Assembly: GCA_026418295.1 (NCBI GenBank)
Contig: JAOABP010000007.1
Coordinates: forward strand, 1-64,000
Direction of reading: 5' to 3'
From: Caldifarciminota bacterium
GTDB lineage: Bacteria; Hydrothermota; Tepidihabitantia; Tepidihabitantales; Tepidihabitantaceae
DNA length: 64,000 nt
Below the pieces are notes generated by a model that was given only the letters and a program-made list of their open reading frames with translations, had not been told where the DNA came from and did not search any database. Below are positions 1-7,912 of the stretch, piece by piece. Position 1 is the stretch's first letter; every line of letters begins with the position of its first letter. Made by a program: the position numbers and the translations under genes.

Positions 1-209
1 TGATAACTGCCATCCGGCACCGGATTGCCCAATGAATCCGTCAGTCTGCCCTGATAGGAGAGCAGGCGGGGAATGGTAATCGCATCGGTGCTGACGATGG
101 TTGTTCCGGGTAAGATATTTTTTGATCCGGTTGCGGGTATTTGCACTTCATTTGCCTGAATCAGACCGGTACAGATGGCTATGATAATAATCACGGATCT
201 GACGGTCAT
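1..209 (-). CDS. Exported protein, N-terminal part only
   Basis: The start is an ATG at 209-207, preceded by a strong Shine-Dalgarno AGGGAGGT; the 3' end lies outside the window. The visible 69 residues begin with a short basic N-terminus and a hydrophobic stretch (about residues 5-17) ending in an Ala, typical of a signal peptide. Around residues 49-69 there is a motif reading LSYQGRLTDSLGNPVPDGSY. This type of sequence sits at the N-terminus of many secreted, tail-fibre-like or surface proteins of uncultured bacteria. I infer secretion or surface display; the function is unknown because the body of the protein is missing. Confidence 0.7.
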   Translation of the reverse strand, partial: MTVRSVIIIIAICTGLIQANEVQIPATGSKNILPGTTIVSTDAITIPRLLSYQGRLTDSLGNPVPDGSY

Positions 210-235
210 GACACCTCCCTTTTATTTCTCCCAAC

Positions 236-295
236 AGTCGGGCAGAATTTAACCCCGACTTACTTACAGTATAATTTGAAGTAAATTCAGGTCAA
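236..295 (-). promoter_or_regulatory. Promoter and 5'-terminal hairpin for the partial exported gene
   Basis: On the minus strand there is a -35 TTGACC (295-290), a 16-bp spacer and a -10 TATACT (273-268). The predicted transcript starts near 261. Its first bases form a perfect 7-bp stem (AGTCGGG at 260-254 with CCCGACT at 242-236), so the mRNA would begin with a hairpin, an arrangement known to protect 5' ends. The Shine-Dalgarno follows at 219-211. Confidence 0.6.
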
Positions 296-351
296 TTTTC
301 GTCACTTGATAATATGCCGGATTCTGATGGTAACCCGGGTGAGATTCAGAG

Positions 352-2646
352 TTACCGGATGTCGTAGACCGCGCCGAGGTTGTTGGCAGTGACACCCCTG
401 AGCGTGAACTTCAGCCCGCCGGCGATGAAATGCTCGGGATCATTCATCATTGAGAAGATCTGGAGATGTTCCCGCTCATCATTGAAGATCCACAGCGCCA
501 GTGCGGGCGTGTAGTCCTGCAGGGTCCGGTGCTGCTGGAAGATTTCCCGGGATACAGTCCGGAAGTCGGTGATTTTCTCCCCGAAGCCCGAGGTGTCCAC
601 CGGCAGGGGCAGGTCGGCAAACGGGACAATAATGGTCTTATACCGCCGGACCAGTTCCGAATCTTCCAGCACCCGGCAGAGCTGGACCATGGTCTGATGC
701 AGAGCCGAGCCCTCGTACTTCAGCCCCTTAAGCTCAATCAGGGTGTCATGTCTGGCAAAATAGCAGCGCCGGTCCGGATAGCGCAGGGTCAGGGCAGGAT
801 TGAAGATGTCGAGGTTCCTGCAGTAGACCACCGGTCCGTCAAGAGTCAGCCGGTTGTAGGAAAAGCCGTTGCCAAAATGGTCACAGAAGACGAGCGCATT
901 GTTCAGACCTGCCTTTCTGACCGTTCGGTGCACAGTTGCGCTCACTCCGCCATAGGTATGATATTCACGCCAGAGCGGCGGCAGGGCAATTCCCGCAAGA
1001 AAGAGCAGGCAGAGCACCAGGGCGCGGGGGTAGAGCCGGTGGAGTCCGATTTTATCCGCCGGCAGGCTGAAGGTGCGGTTCAGCAGTTCGGGCAGAATTA
1101 TCAGACCGCGGGCGGTGAGCAGGACCAGTGCGGCTGAGGACTCATAAAGAAATCGCGGTCCGAAGCAGAGGTTGTGAAACCAGTAGAAGAAATAGGCGAC
1201 CAGCAGGGATAGAAAGGTAACAAAGAACAGCCAGTCATTTCTGTTTTTCGTTCCGCAGGCAAGGGGGATGAGGACCAGCAGCAGGGCGGGAAAGGGCAGT
1301 TCAAAGAGAAACTTGTTCAGCAGATTCAGATTGTTGCCGGTATTCATCAGCCCCTGATAGGGTGTGTGCGGCGGACCCCAGCCCGAATGGCCGAAACCCA
1401 CCTCATGGCCCGGACCCCACTTGACCACATAGCCGAAAAGCGTCGGACTGCCATTGGCAAGCCAGTTGTAGACAAAGACAAGGCTGGTCAGGGCAAGGGC
1501 AGAAAGGAGCAGAAGTAAAAACTGGATAAAATACCGGCGCGGAGAGCGGAAGAAGAGCGCCAGGCTGTAGATGGCAAACGGCGCACCGAGCGCCAGTGCG
1601 GTATAGGGCCGGATATTGGCAACCAGACCGAGAAAGCAGCCGGCAAGGAGCGGATTGAGGAGTGACCTCTGGCGCAGGGTCCGGAAGTAAAACAGCAGAA
1701 ACAGGCTGGCAAAAAGCAGGGCTGAGGCGTGGTTCATATACTCGGAGGACATGTTGAAGATAAAGGGCGAGGCGAGGGCAAGCAGGGCGCCCAGCCTGCC
1801 GGTGCGTTCATCATAAAGCTCCTTTCCCAGAAGATAAATCACCGGCAGGGTCAGGGTGCCGAGAAGCGGATTGAGCAGCCAGGGTGTTTTCAGAAAGACA
1901 AAGAGCATCAAAAGAAAGGAGTGGAGCCAGGGATACTGGGAGTACCAGCGGCCGTTGTTGATGATGTGGGTGTAGTCAAAAAAGTCGGGGAAGGGAGGTG
2001 AGGGCAGATGGATTCTGCCGGTGGCAAAGATCCGCGCCTGAAACAGCTGGGAGATTGAGTCCTGAATGTGCGGCAGGTGTTCAAAGACCAGCCAGGAGAT
2101 CAGACTGGTCAGGACAAGGAAAAGCAGACAGACCAGCAGAAGGAAGTTCCGGCTGGAGAGGTTCATCAGCCGGTGGTAAACCCGGCTGAAGGGCCGGTCG
2201 GCAAACCGCAATGCGGGATACAGGGCAAAGAGCAGAAGGGCAAAGCCGGCGCTGGCAAGTGCGAGGTAGAGCACGAGCTGGGCACCGGTCTCATGCTGTT
2301 TGGCGGTATCAAAATCAAAGGGGTAGAGGCTGAAAAGAAACAGGGCAAGGGTAAAAACAAATGGCAGGGCGGTCTTCAGACGGCGGAACGGAGCGAGAAG
2401 CGCCCGGCGGAAACCGGGAAAGAGAAGTCCGAACAGCAGCAGAAGCGCCAGCAGTCCGGCAACAAGCCAGAGTGCAGGGAAATAGTAAGCCTCATCCGGC
2501 TTCATTCCCGGCAGACGGAAGAAGACGCTCGGCAGTCCGGTCAGCTGCCAGTGGTCGCCCCAGAGCCAGCGCCTGCCGGTGTAGTTGTTCAGGCCCGCAA
2601 GAGAAATGAAGATTCCGCCCAGAATGCCGGCAAAAATCCGCAGCAC
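352..2646 (-). CDS. GT-C type membrane glycosyltransferase (ArnT/PMT-like)
   Basis: This is a 764-residue polytopic membrane protein with roughly a dozen hydrophobic segments in its first 540 residues and a soluble C-terminal domain of about 220 residues. The first large loop carries an acidic motif in HLPHIQD, followed by a Tyr/Trp-rich NGRWYSQYPWLH segment. This matches the general plan of GT39/GT83 enzymes, which move sugars from polyprenyl-phosphate carriers onto protein or lipid at the outer face of the inner membrane. The GTG at 2646 is the only conventional start after the in-frame stop at 2739-2737, but it has no Shine-Dalgarno. An AGGAG at 2718-2714 sits ahead of an in-frame ATT at 2700, so a longer protein with a rare start is possible. 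Donor and acceptor cannot be told from sequence. Confidence 0.7.
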   Translation of the reverse strand: MLRIFAGILGGIFISLAGLNNYTGRRWLWGDHWQLTGLPSVFFRLPGMKPDEAYYFPALWLVAGLLALLLLFGLLFPGFRRALLAPFRRLKTALPFVFTLALFLFSLYPFDFDTAKQHETGAQLVLYLALASAGFALLLFALYPALRFADRPFSRVYHRLMNLSSRNFLLLVCLLFLVLTSLISWLVFEHLPHIQDSISQLFQARIFATGRIHLPSPPFPDFFDYTHIINNGRWYSQYPWLHSFLLMLFVFLKTPWLLNPLLGTLTLPVIYLLGKELYDERTGRLGALLALASPFIFNMSSEYMNHASALLFASLFLLFYFRTLRQRSLLNPLLAGCFLGLVANIRPYTALALGAPFAIYSLALFFRSPRRYFIQFLLLLLSALALTSLVFVYNWLANGSPTLFGYVVKWGPGHEVGFGHSGWGPPHTPYQGLMNTGNNLNLLNKFLFELPFPALLLVLIPLACGTKNRNDWLFFVTFLSLLVAYFFYWFHNLCFGPRFLYESSAALVLLTARGLIILPELLNRTFSLPADKIGLHRLYPRALVLCLLFLAGIALPPLWREYHTYGGVSATVHRTVRKAGLNNALVFCDHFGNGFSYNRLTLDGPVVYCRNLDIFNPALTLRYPDRRCYFARHDTLIELKGLKYEGSALHQTMVQLCRVLEDSELVRRYKTIIVPFADLPLPVDTSGFGEKITDFRTVSREIFQQHRTLQDYTPALALWIFNDEREHLQIFSMMNDPEHFIAGGLKFTLRGVTANNLGAVYDIR

Positions 2647-2735
2647 GGCGGTCAGTGCGGGTGAAAGCCGGACCGGTGCAGTGGTTACCGCCGGCTCAAT
2701 CGGCCTTTTTTTCTCCTGATGGCGTGCGATGGGGA

Positions 2736-2763
2736 ATTATAGCGGTCAGCCGGTCAGAATCAA
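2736..2763 (-). promoter_or_regulatory. Promoter for the GT-C gene
   Basis: On the minus strand, a TTGATT -35 (2763-2758), 16-bp spacer and perfect TATAAT -10 (2741-2736) predict a start near 2729. The promoter lies just upstream of the glycosyltransferase reading frame, 30 bp past the stop of the small gene at 2765-3019. Confidence 0.55.
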
Positions 2764-2764
2764 A

Positions 2765-3019
2765 TCAGGAGCCGGGAACCGGGATGACAACCGGAACCGG
2801 AATCAGATTTTCAAAATCCGCCAGATAGAGTGCGGAGCGGATCCGGCTGTCGGGAAAATCGGGACCGAGGTCCAGCTGGCGCCGGACTGCGGCAGTGAGT
2901 TCGTCAAGATGCTCATTGATCGCCGACTCGGCCGTCTCGGCCTTGACTTCACCAATCAGATGATAACATGGCACCGGCTGTTCGGGATCAAAGAAGAGGA
3001 CCTGAAAGGTTTTGGGCAT
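2765..3019 (-). CDS. Small hypothetical protein (84 aa)
   Basis: The predicted 84-residue soluble protein has no membrane segment or signal. It starts at ATG 3019 without a visible Shine-Dalgarno. The composition is protein-like: a helical middle (AESAINEHLDELTAAVRRQLDLG) and a conserved-looking YLADFENLIPVPVV end. I do not recognise a family. It sits 26 bp downstream of the Mrr-like remnant at 3046-3204 and reads the same way, so it may belong to the same decayed accessory unit. Confidence 0.4.
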   Translation of the reverse strand: MPKTFQVLFFDPEQPVPCYHLIGEVKAETAESAINEHLDELTAAVRRQLDLGPDFPDSRIRSALYLADFENLIPVPVVIPVPGS

Positions 3020-3045
3020 ATTCAGCGTGACGGTTGCAAAGTAGT

Positions 3046-3204
3046 TTACTTGTTGGACAGGGTTTTAAAGGCCTCCCGTCCGGCTTCGGTTATCTCCCAA
3101 ACCCCGCGTGGCGAGTTGGATTTTAACCATCCTTGCTTAACCATGTTGTAGCGTGCCCATTGTGCGGCATTCCGCCACCGGATTGTCTCCGGATCTGATG
3201 CTAT
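3046..3204 (-). pseudogene. Remnant of an Mrr-type N-terminal winged-helix protein
   Basis: This minus-strand frame is open from after a TAA at 3207-3205 to a TAA at 3048-3046 (52 codons) but has no good start codon at its head. The translation contains WARYNMVKQGWLK followed by RGVWEITEAGREAF. That is the hallmark of the winged-helix domain (Mrr_N) found at the front of Mrr-type restriction endonucleases and related defence proteins. No endonuclease domain follows. The upstream flank is AT-rich, unlike its surroundings. I infer the broken end of a horizontally acquired restriction-type gene. A 32-residue protein from the internal ATG cannot be excluded. Confidence 0.45.
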
Positions 3205-3510
3205 TTATATTTAGTTTATTAACTCATTTTTTATCAATGTCTTATCTGATTGCACCCCTTGAACTCCTGTTCCCCCGGCAGTTCCCCATACCGTGGGGGT
3301 AAGGGGTGTGGTTACGGTGGACAGGGCAGAGGGGTTTGGGATGTAAGTTGCGGTTTTTGTTACTGGTTATGCTTAAGATTATACCGGAGACCGGTGTCTG
3401 ATTTCTGTTCTGGTGGCGGTTTGTGTTGGTTATTTACTGATATTTATGGTTATTGTGGTGTTGATGTTAATTTTATTCCTGTTGTTTGTGGTTCTGGTGG
3501 GGATTGGTGT
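3205..3510. other. Gene-free stretch, AT/GT-rich
   Basis: No convincing gene is seen here. The left part is AT-rich (around 3195-3240) and the right part is strongly T/G-rich on the plus strand (about 3345-3520). A short palindrome (CCCCATACCGTGGGG near 3284-3298) is present without a T-tract. The stretch lies downstream of the GNAT gene and upstream of the Mrr-like remnant, so it may mark the edge of an inserted or decayed segment. Confidence 0.5.
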
Positions 3511-4320
3511 TCAGAATATCGGCGATTGCGGAAGAGGGGTTGTGGATGGAGGCGGTTCGGCGGTGGCAATCTCAACCCGGAACTGTCTGCCATAGGGCTG
3601 ATATCCGACCGCACGGGCGGTGGCAATTGAGCCGGGGTTGAGGTCTGAGGTCAGATAAAGGGGTATCCTGCCGGACTGGATTACCGCTCTGGTGGCAGAG
3701 GAGAGGCAGGTCTTGCCGTAGCCTTCGCGCCGTTTTGCCGGAATCGTGCCCGGAACATACATCTCCGCAATCCGGTCCTGAAGGTGCGGGACCTCCCGGG
3801 TGCCGGCAAGGGAGACCGGGTCGGGACCGTCAAATGCGGCATAGCAGGTGCCTTCTGCGATGCTTCTGTCAAGGCAGGTGTCGTAAAGTCCGGCGGTCTG
3901 AAGAACCGGGATGTCAGCGGTGGTAATCTGGCGGCAGGGGTGGAGTTCAACCGGGCGGAAGGTTCCACGGGTGGCAAAGAGGATCGGACCGGAGAAGGCG
4001 CTGACCCGGCCCGGGAGATTGAGGGCGCGGGCAACGGTCTCCAGAATCATCCTTCTGCCTTCGGGGAGGTGGAAGATGGGAAGGGGCATGCGGGCGATCA
4101 GTTTCTTCAGCGGTGTTTCCAGTGCCGGCTGGACCGAGATGATGCAGCGGTTGCCGGTGGCGACGAGCCAGAGGGCGAAGGGGTTTTCGTAGTGGAGTTC
4201 CGGGATTTCGCGCCGGTTTGATGGGATGATCAAGACCCTGCCCGGCGTGACCCTGGTGAGGTCACATTCCAGATAGGCGGAGAAGAAGCGGTCCAGTGTC
4301 TGCCCGACGGTCCCGGGCAT
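3511..4320 (-). CDS. GNAT-family N-acetyltransferase
   Basis: The 269-residue protein has a C-terminal half with the GNAT fold signature. An acidic/aliphatic strand (IAEMYVPGTIPAKRREGYG, about 180-200) resembles motif A, where acetyl-CoA pyrophosphate binds. It is followed by helix ATRAVIQSG, a strand IPLYLTSDLNP and the terminal helix-strand IATARAVGYQPYG. The N-terminal 120 residues are divergent, as in two-domain GNATs. The substrate is unknown. It starts 9 bp after the PAC2 gene stop and is almost certainly co-transcribed with it. Confidence 0.75.
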   Translation of the reverse strand: MPGTVGQTLDRFFSAYLECDLTRVTPGRVLIIPSNRREIPELHYENPFALWLVATGNRCIISVQPALETPLKKLIARMPLPIFHLPEGRRMILETVARALNLPGRVSAFSGPILFATRGTFRPVELHPCRQITTADIPVLQTAGLYDTCLDRSIAEGTCYAAFDGPDPVSLAGTREVPHLQDRIAEMYVPGTIPAKRREGYGKTCLSSATRAVIQSGRIPLYLTSDLNPGSIATARAVGYQPYGRQFRVEIATAEPPPSTTPLPQSPIF

Positions 4321-4329
4321 CAGCGGTTC

Positions 4330-5292
4330 TTACTCCTGGGGTTTTTTACGGAAGAGGTCAAGGAAGCGGTCCTCGTAGAGGTGGAAGAGTCCCCAGCGGT
4401 CCAGCTCCTCCTTCAGTTCCTTTGCCTTGGAGCGGTCGCGCTGTGCCTCCTCAAACAGCTGTTCGATATGTGCCATCAGTTCGTGAGGTTCAGGGGTCTC
4501 GGCGGAAAGTGACATTCTTTCGTCCTCTTCATCTTTTTCCTCCTCTTCCGTTTCCTCGGTCCGGCGCAGGGCTTCAATCGCAGCTGCGACCCGGCGTTCA
4601 AATTCGCCCATCATCCGGTCGGCCTCGCGGATGCGTTCCTCCAGTTCGGTCATGTCGATTGAGGTGTTGAGAATTCTGAGGAAGACCTCAATGATTGCCC
4701 TGGAGGCTTTGGGGTTGGGCGCCTCAATCGCATACTGGGGCATGGTGGCAAGGAAGCTGGCAGCCGGAATGTCACGCGATTTTGCCAGGCCGAGCAGGAG
4801 TCCGTTGAGGCCCGAAATCCTTCCCTCCTTGAGCGGTTCAATGCCGAGGCTGATGAAGCGCTGGCGCATCGTTTCATCGGTAGCCACGCCGAATACCTTT
4901 GAGGGCTGGCGGTAGCTCATGGCGGTGGCAAAGGCGGCGCCGGTGAAGACGGTGCCGATGCCCGCCTGCTGGGCGACATCGAGCAGTTCGCTGGCGATTC
5001 TGATTCCGGGCTCGCCGGCGATCTGGGCTTCGCCTTCAAAGATGAGCAGGGGTGGTTCGGCAACATAGAAGAGGGTCTGGCGCGGGGGCGGGAGGATGGT
5101 GCCGATACCGTCCCGGACCTCAATCGAGTCGGGCAGGAAGTAGGGGGTGGCATCAATCTCGGCATAGGGTTCACCGCCGAGCTTGACCCGGAGGTAGCTG
5201 GCAGCCAGGATGCCGACATGGCCCATGCCGGGCCAGCAGGCGATGAGCAGGGGGGCACGCACCCTTTTATCGGAATAGAACTTTACCGGCAT
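4330..5292 (-). CDS. PAC2-family protein
   Basis: The 320-residue protein opens with a PAC2-like fold: LIACWPGMGHVGILAASYL near residues 16-34, then LFYVAEPPLLIFEGEAQ and a GIGTVFTGAAFAT segment. The region near 195-275 is a highly charged coiled coil with an acidic run, and the C-terminus is also helical. PAC2 proteins relate to eukaryotic and archaeal proteasome assembly chaperones; in bacteria their role is unsettled. A promoter at 5303-5331 predicts a 5' leader of only about 4 nt, and no Shine-Dalgarno is visible. Confidence 0.8.
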   Translation of the reverse strand: MPVKFYSDKRVRAPLLIACWPGMGHVGILAASYLRVKLGGEPYAEIDATPYFLPDSIEVRDGIGTILPPPRQTLFYVAEPPLLIFEGEAQIAGEPGIRIASELLDVAQQAGIGTVFTGAAFATAMSYRQPSKVFGVATDETMRQRFISLGIEPLKEGRISGLNGLLLGLAKSRDIPAASFLATMPQYAIEAPNPKASRAIIEVFLRILNTSIDMTELEERIREADRMMGEFERRVAAAIEALRRTEETEEEEKDEEDERMSLSAETPEPHELMAHIEQLFEEAQRDRSKAKELKEELDRWGLFHLYEDRFLDLFRKKPQE

Positions 5293-5302
5293 ACTTATAT
5301 TT

Positions 5303-5331
5303 ATTTTAACAGGAAATTACAGTCTTATCAA
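5303..5331 (-). promoter_or_regulatory. Promoter for the PAC2-GNAT operon, nearly leaderless
   Basis: On the minus strand there is a TTGATA -35 (5331-5326), a 17-bp spacer and a TAAAAT -10 (5308-5303). The predicted first base is near 5296, four bases before the PAC2 ATG. The -35 region lies inside the 3' end of the upstream acyltransferase gene. Confidence 0.6.
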
Positions 5332-6282
5332 CAGGTTTTTCCGGTAGAGAAAAAGGGCGGCAAGCCAGGTGAGGAGGAGAATGGTGGCGGTGATGAGCGC
5401 CAGTCCGAGCGGAGAGGGTGAGGGCAGGATGCCGGCAGCAAGGGTTGACAGGACTCCGGAGAGCATGAAGACAAAAAGGGGGTTGACACCAAGGATGATG
5501 AGCGGGCGGGGCCGGATGCGGAGGTGGCAGTCAAGGAGTGAGAACAGAAGAAAGCCGAGTGCGCCGATGCCGGTGGTGAAGAGGAGGTAGGAGGGGGTGA
5601 TGAGCGGTTTGGAGATGGGGATGATCAGGCTGGAGAGAAGCCCGGCAAGAATCAGGGTCGCAGCGGCTGTGAGGGTGCGGCGGTTGTCGTCCGGTTTTTC
5701 GCCGATGAAGGTGCCGAAGAGGATTACGCCGGCCCAGGCGATTCCGCCGGGGATACCGCCCAGTCCGCCGGTCTCATTTGCCAGCAGCCACTGCTCATAG
5801 CCGGCAAGGGCGATGAGGCGGAAGGTGAGGAGCAGCAGGAGGGCGGCAACGAGCCGGACTGCCGGTCTGAGGAAGATGAAGGGCAGGGAGATGATGCCGG
5901 CGGTGCCGATCGACTGGAGAACCGACCAGTGGGTGAAGAGGGGCTGACGCAAAAGCAGGTTGCCGGCGCTGCCGAACAGGATGAAGAGCAGGTAGCGCCG
6001 GAGGAAGCGGAGCACAAGACGGGGTGCGGAGCAGGTCTTGCGGCGCCGGCAGAGCGTGCCGGGGATGACCAGTCCGAGGATGAAAAGGAATATCGGAAAG
6101 CCGAGGTCGGGCAGGGTGATACCGCAGAGCGGCGGGGCATGGCAGAGGAAGCGGGGCAGGCCGGTGAACTGGTTAATATAGTTGAAGACAATCATCAGGG
6201 CGAGCAGGGTGCCGCGGAAGGCGTCAATCGCCTGGTTGCGGCAGGTCCGGTCAGCGGCGGTGAATGAAGGCATTAAGGGCAT
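5317..6282 (-). CDS. Membrane acyltransferase, HGSNAT/NagX-like (DUF5009/DUF1624 type)
   Basis: The mature gene is about 321 residues with about nine membrane segments. Its N-terminus reads NQAIDAFRGTLLALMIVFNY, followed by a CHAPPLCGITLPDLGFPIFLF segment. This is the family pattern RxxxIDxFRG ... HAPWxGxTxxDLxFPxFLF of heparan-alpha-glucosaminide N-acetyltransferase-like proteins, which pass acetyl groups across membranes via a conserved His. The ATG at 6282 is chosen over the longer frame because a GAGG precedes it and the family N-terminus begins just after. The gene overlaps the murJ end by 32 bp, implying co-transcription and perhaps a cell-envelope sugar role. Confidence 0.7.
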   Translation of the reverse strand: MPLMPSFTAADRTCRNQAIDAFRGTLLALMIVFNYINQFTGLPRFLCHAPPLCGITLPDLGFPIFLFILGLVIPGTLCRRRKTCSAPRLVLRFLRRYLLFILFGSAGNLLLRQPLFTHWSVLQSIGTAGIISLPFIFLRPAVRLVAALLLLLTFRLIALAGYEQWLLANETGGLGGIPGGIAWAGVILFGTFIGEKPDDNRRTLTAAATLILAGLLSSLIIPISKPLITPSYLLFTTGIGALGFLLFSLLDCHLRIRPRPLIILGVNPLFVFMLSGVLSTLAAGILPSPSPLGLALITATILLLTWLAALFLYRKNLLIRL

Positions 6283-7828
6283 CCTGAACCTCGGTGAGCC
6301 GGAAAAGCCGGGCGAGGAGGTAGAAGATGATGACGCCTGCGGTGCCGGCAAGCAGAACTTCCAGCAGCTGTCCGGTGATGCCGGCGCGGATGGAGCTGCT
6401 GAGCAGCCGGATGATGAGCAGGGAGGCGATGCCGGCAGGAATGGCAGCACCCAGGGTGCGGAGAAATACGGTATAAACGCGGGGCTGAATCAGGCCGGGC
6501 TGGCGCCGGTTCAGCAGATAGAAGAGCAGGCTGAAGTTCAGAAGCTGGGTAAAGGAGGCGGCGAGGGGGAAGGAGCGGAAGCCGATGAGGCGCATGAAGA
6601 TGAGGTTGAACAGGATGTTGACCGTGACGACGAGCAGGGCAATGAGCGCCGGGGTGCGGGTGTTGCCCAGTGCATAGAAGCCGGCAGCACAGTTGCGGAC
6701 CGCAGCGGCCGGCCAGACACCGAGGGCGTAAAGGGCGAGCGCCTGAGCGGTAAGCACCGTGTCCTGCGCGGTAAACCGGCCATGCTGGTAAATGAGCCGG
6801 ACAACCGGAACCGCCAGGACAAAAAGGAGCACGGCGGCGGGCAGGGTCAGAACCGAGACGAGGTTGAGACCGTGGCTGAACTGTTTTTCGTCCAGCCGGC
6901 TGGTGGCGGTCTGGGAGAGCTGGGCAAGGGCAACAGTGCCGATGGCAACTCCGAACAGGCCGGCAGGCAGGTGCTGGATCCGGTAGGCATAACTGACCCA
7001 GGTGACCGAACCTTCCGGGAGAAAGGTTAGGAGGAAGGTGTTGACGAGAAAGTTGATCTGCCAGGTTGCCAGACCGAGGACCATCGGCACCCAGCGCCGG
7101 AAGACCTGGTGCAGTGCCGGGTCGTGGAGGTCAAGCACCGGGTGCCAGCGGAAGCCGAGCGCGTGCAGTTTCGGCACCTGAATCAGAAACTGCAACAGCG
7201 CGCCGAGCATGACGCCGTATGCCATGCCGGTGATCGGGTGGATGCCGAGCCGGGTGAGTAAATGCCAGGCAGCCAGCGGAACGGCAATGGAAATTAGGTT
7301 GAATGCGGCGGGTGCAACCGCGGGAATGAAAAAGGAACCGGAGGCGTTGAGGATACCCATCGCCCAGGCGGCAAGCGCAACAAACAGCAGGAAGGGAAAC
7401 ATGATCCGGGTCAGGCTGATGGTCAGCTGGAGCTTCTGCGGTTCCGGCCGGAAGCCCCAGGCGATGAGTCTGACAATCTGAGGTGCCAGGATGATGCCGG
7501 CAATTACAATCAGGGCAAGGAGAATGGTGATGGTGTTGAAGAGGTTGGCGGCAAGCCGGCGGGCATGGTCGTCGCCCTGATCGCGCCGGGTCTGAACCAG
7601 TGTCGGCACAAAGGCGGCGGAAAGGGCGCTTTCCGCAAACAGGTCGCGGAAGAAGTTCGGAATCCGGAAAGCGACATTGAAGGCGTCGGTTGCCAGTCCG
7701 GCACCAAAGAGCCAGGCAAAGACCGATTCCCGGACAAGACCGCCGAGCCGGGAGATGAGTGTGCCGAGTGTGAACAGACCGACGCGGCGGGTGAACCGTT
7801 GTGCACTCTGAGACGGCTGATCCGGCAT
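6251..7828 (-). CDS. murJ: Lipid II flippase MurJ
   Basis: The protein has 525 residues and 14 predicted membrane helices, the usual size for MurJ of the MOP exporter superfamily. The N-terminus has the typical GTLISRLGGLVRESVFAWLFGAG followed by DAFNVAFRIPNFFRDLFAESALSAAFVP, the most conserved MurJ segment. It flips the undecaprenyl-linked peptidoglycan precursor to the periplasmic face. The predicted transcript start (promoter 7834-7862) falls on the ATG, so the message is probably leaderless. The gene is divergent from the F420-ligase-like gene at 7913. Confidence 0.95.
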   Translation of the reverse strand: MPDQPSQSAQRFTRRVGLFTLGTLISRLGGLVRESVFAWLFGAGLATDAFNVAFRIPNFFRDLFAESALSAAFVPTLVQTRRDQGDDHARRLAANLFNTITILLALIVIAGIILAPQIVRLIAWGFRPEPQKLQLTISLTRIMFPFLLFVALAAWAMGILNASGSFFIPAVAPAAFNLISIAVPLAAWHLLTRLGIHPITGMAYGVMLGALLQFLIQVPKLHALGFRWHPVLDLHDPALHQVFRRWVPMVLGLATWQINFLVNTFLLTFLPEGSVTWVSYAYRIQHLPAGLFGVAIGTVALAQLSQTATSRLDEKQFSHGLNLVSVLTLPAAVLLFVLAVPVVRLIYQHGRFTAQDTVLTAQALALYALGVWPAAAVRNCAAGFYALGNTRTPALIALLVVTVNILFNLIFMRLIGFRSFPLAASFTQLLNFSLLFYLLNRRQPGLIQPRVYTVFLRTLGAAIPAGIASLLIIRLLSSSIRAGITGQLLEVLLAGTAGVIIFYLLARLFRLTEVQDALNAFIHRR

Positions 7829-7833
7829 ACTGG

Positions 7834-7862
7834 AGTATAATTTGCCGGCGCCAGAAATGCAA
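7834..7862 (-). promoter_or_regulatory. Leaderless promoter of murJ
   Basis: On the minus strand there is a TTGCAT -35 (7862-7857), a 17-bp spacer and a TATACT -10 (7839-7834). The expected first base is about 7827-7828, the A of the murJ ATG, and no Shine-Dalgarno is present. It faces away from a very similar promoter at 7879-7907. Confidence 0.6.
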
Positions 7863-7878
7863 ATCGGGAATGCGATGG

Positions 7879-7907
7879 TTGCATCAGGGGAAGAAATATG
7901 TTATATT
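7879..7907 (+). promoter_or_regulatory. Leaderless promoter of the F420-ligase-like gene
   Basis: A TTGCAT -35 (7879-7884), 17-bp spacer and TATATT -10 (7902-7907) predict transcription from about 7914, on the ATG at 7913. The same TTGCAT hexamer is used by the divergent murJ promoter 16 bp away. Confidence 0.55.
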
Positions 7908-7912
7908 GAACC

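Noticed and set aside
2068-2664. Plus-strand 198-residue frame opposite the glycosyltransferase
   Set aside because: Antisense to a clear membrane protein gene. Its Gln/Lys/Glu-rich content is what reversed Leu/Phe codons produce.
3413-3595. Plus-strand 60-residue frame of almost purely hydrophobic residues
   Set aside because: It comes from a T/G-rich stretch, has no Shine-Dalgarno or promoter, and its end is antisense to the GNAT gene. The hydrophobicity is explained by base composition.
6182-7030. Plus-strand 282-residue frame opposite murJ
   Set aside because: Antisense to murJ with Glu/Gly/Ala-rich low-complexity content and no motif or ribosome site.
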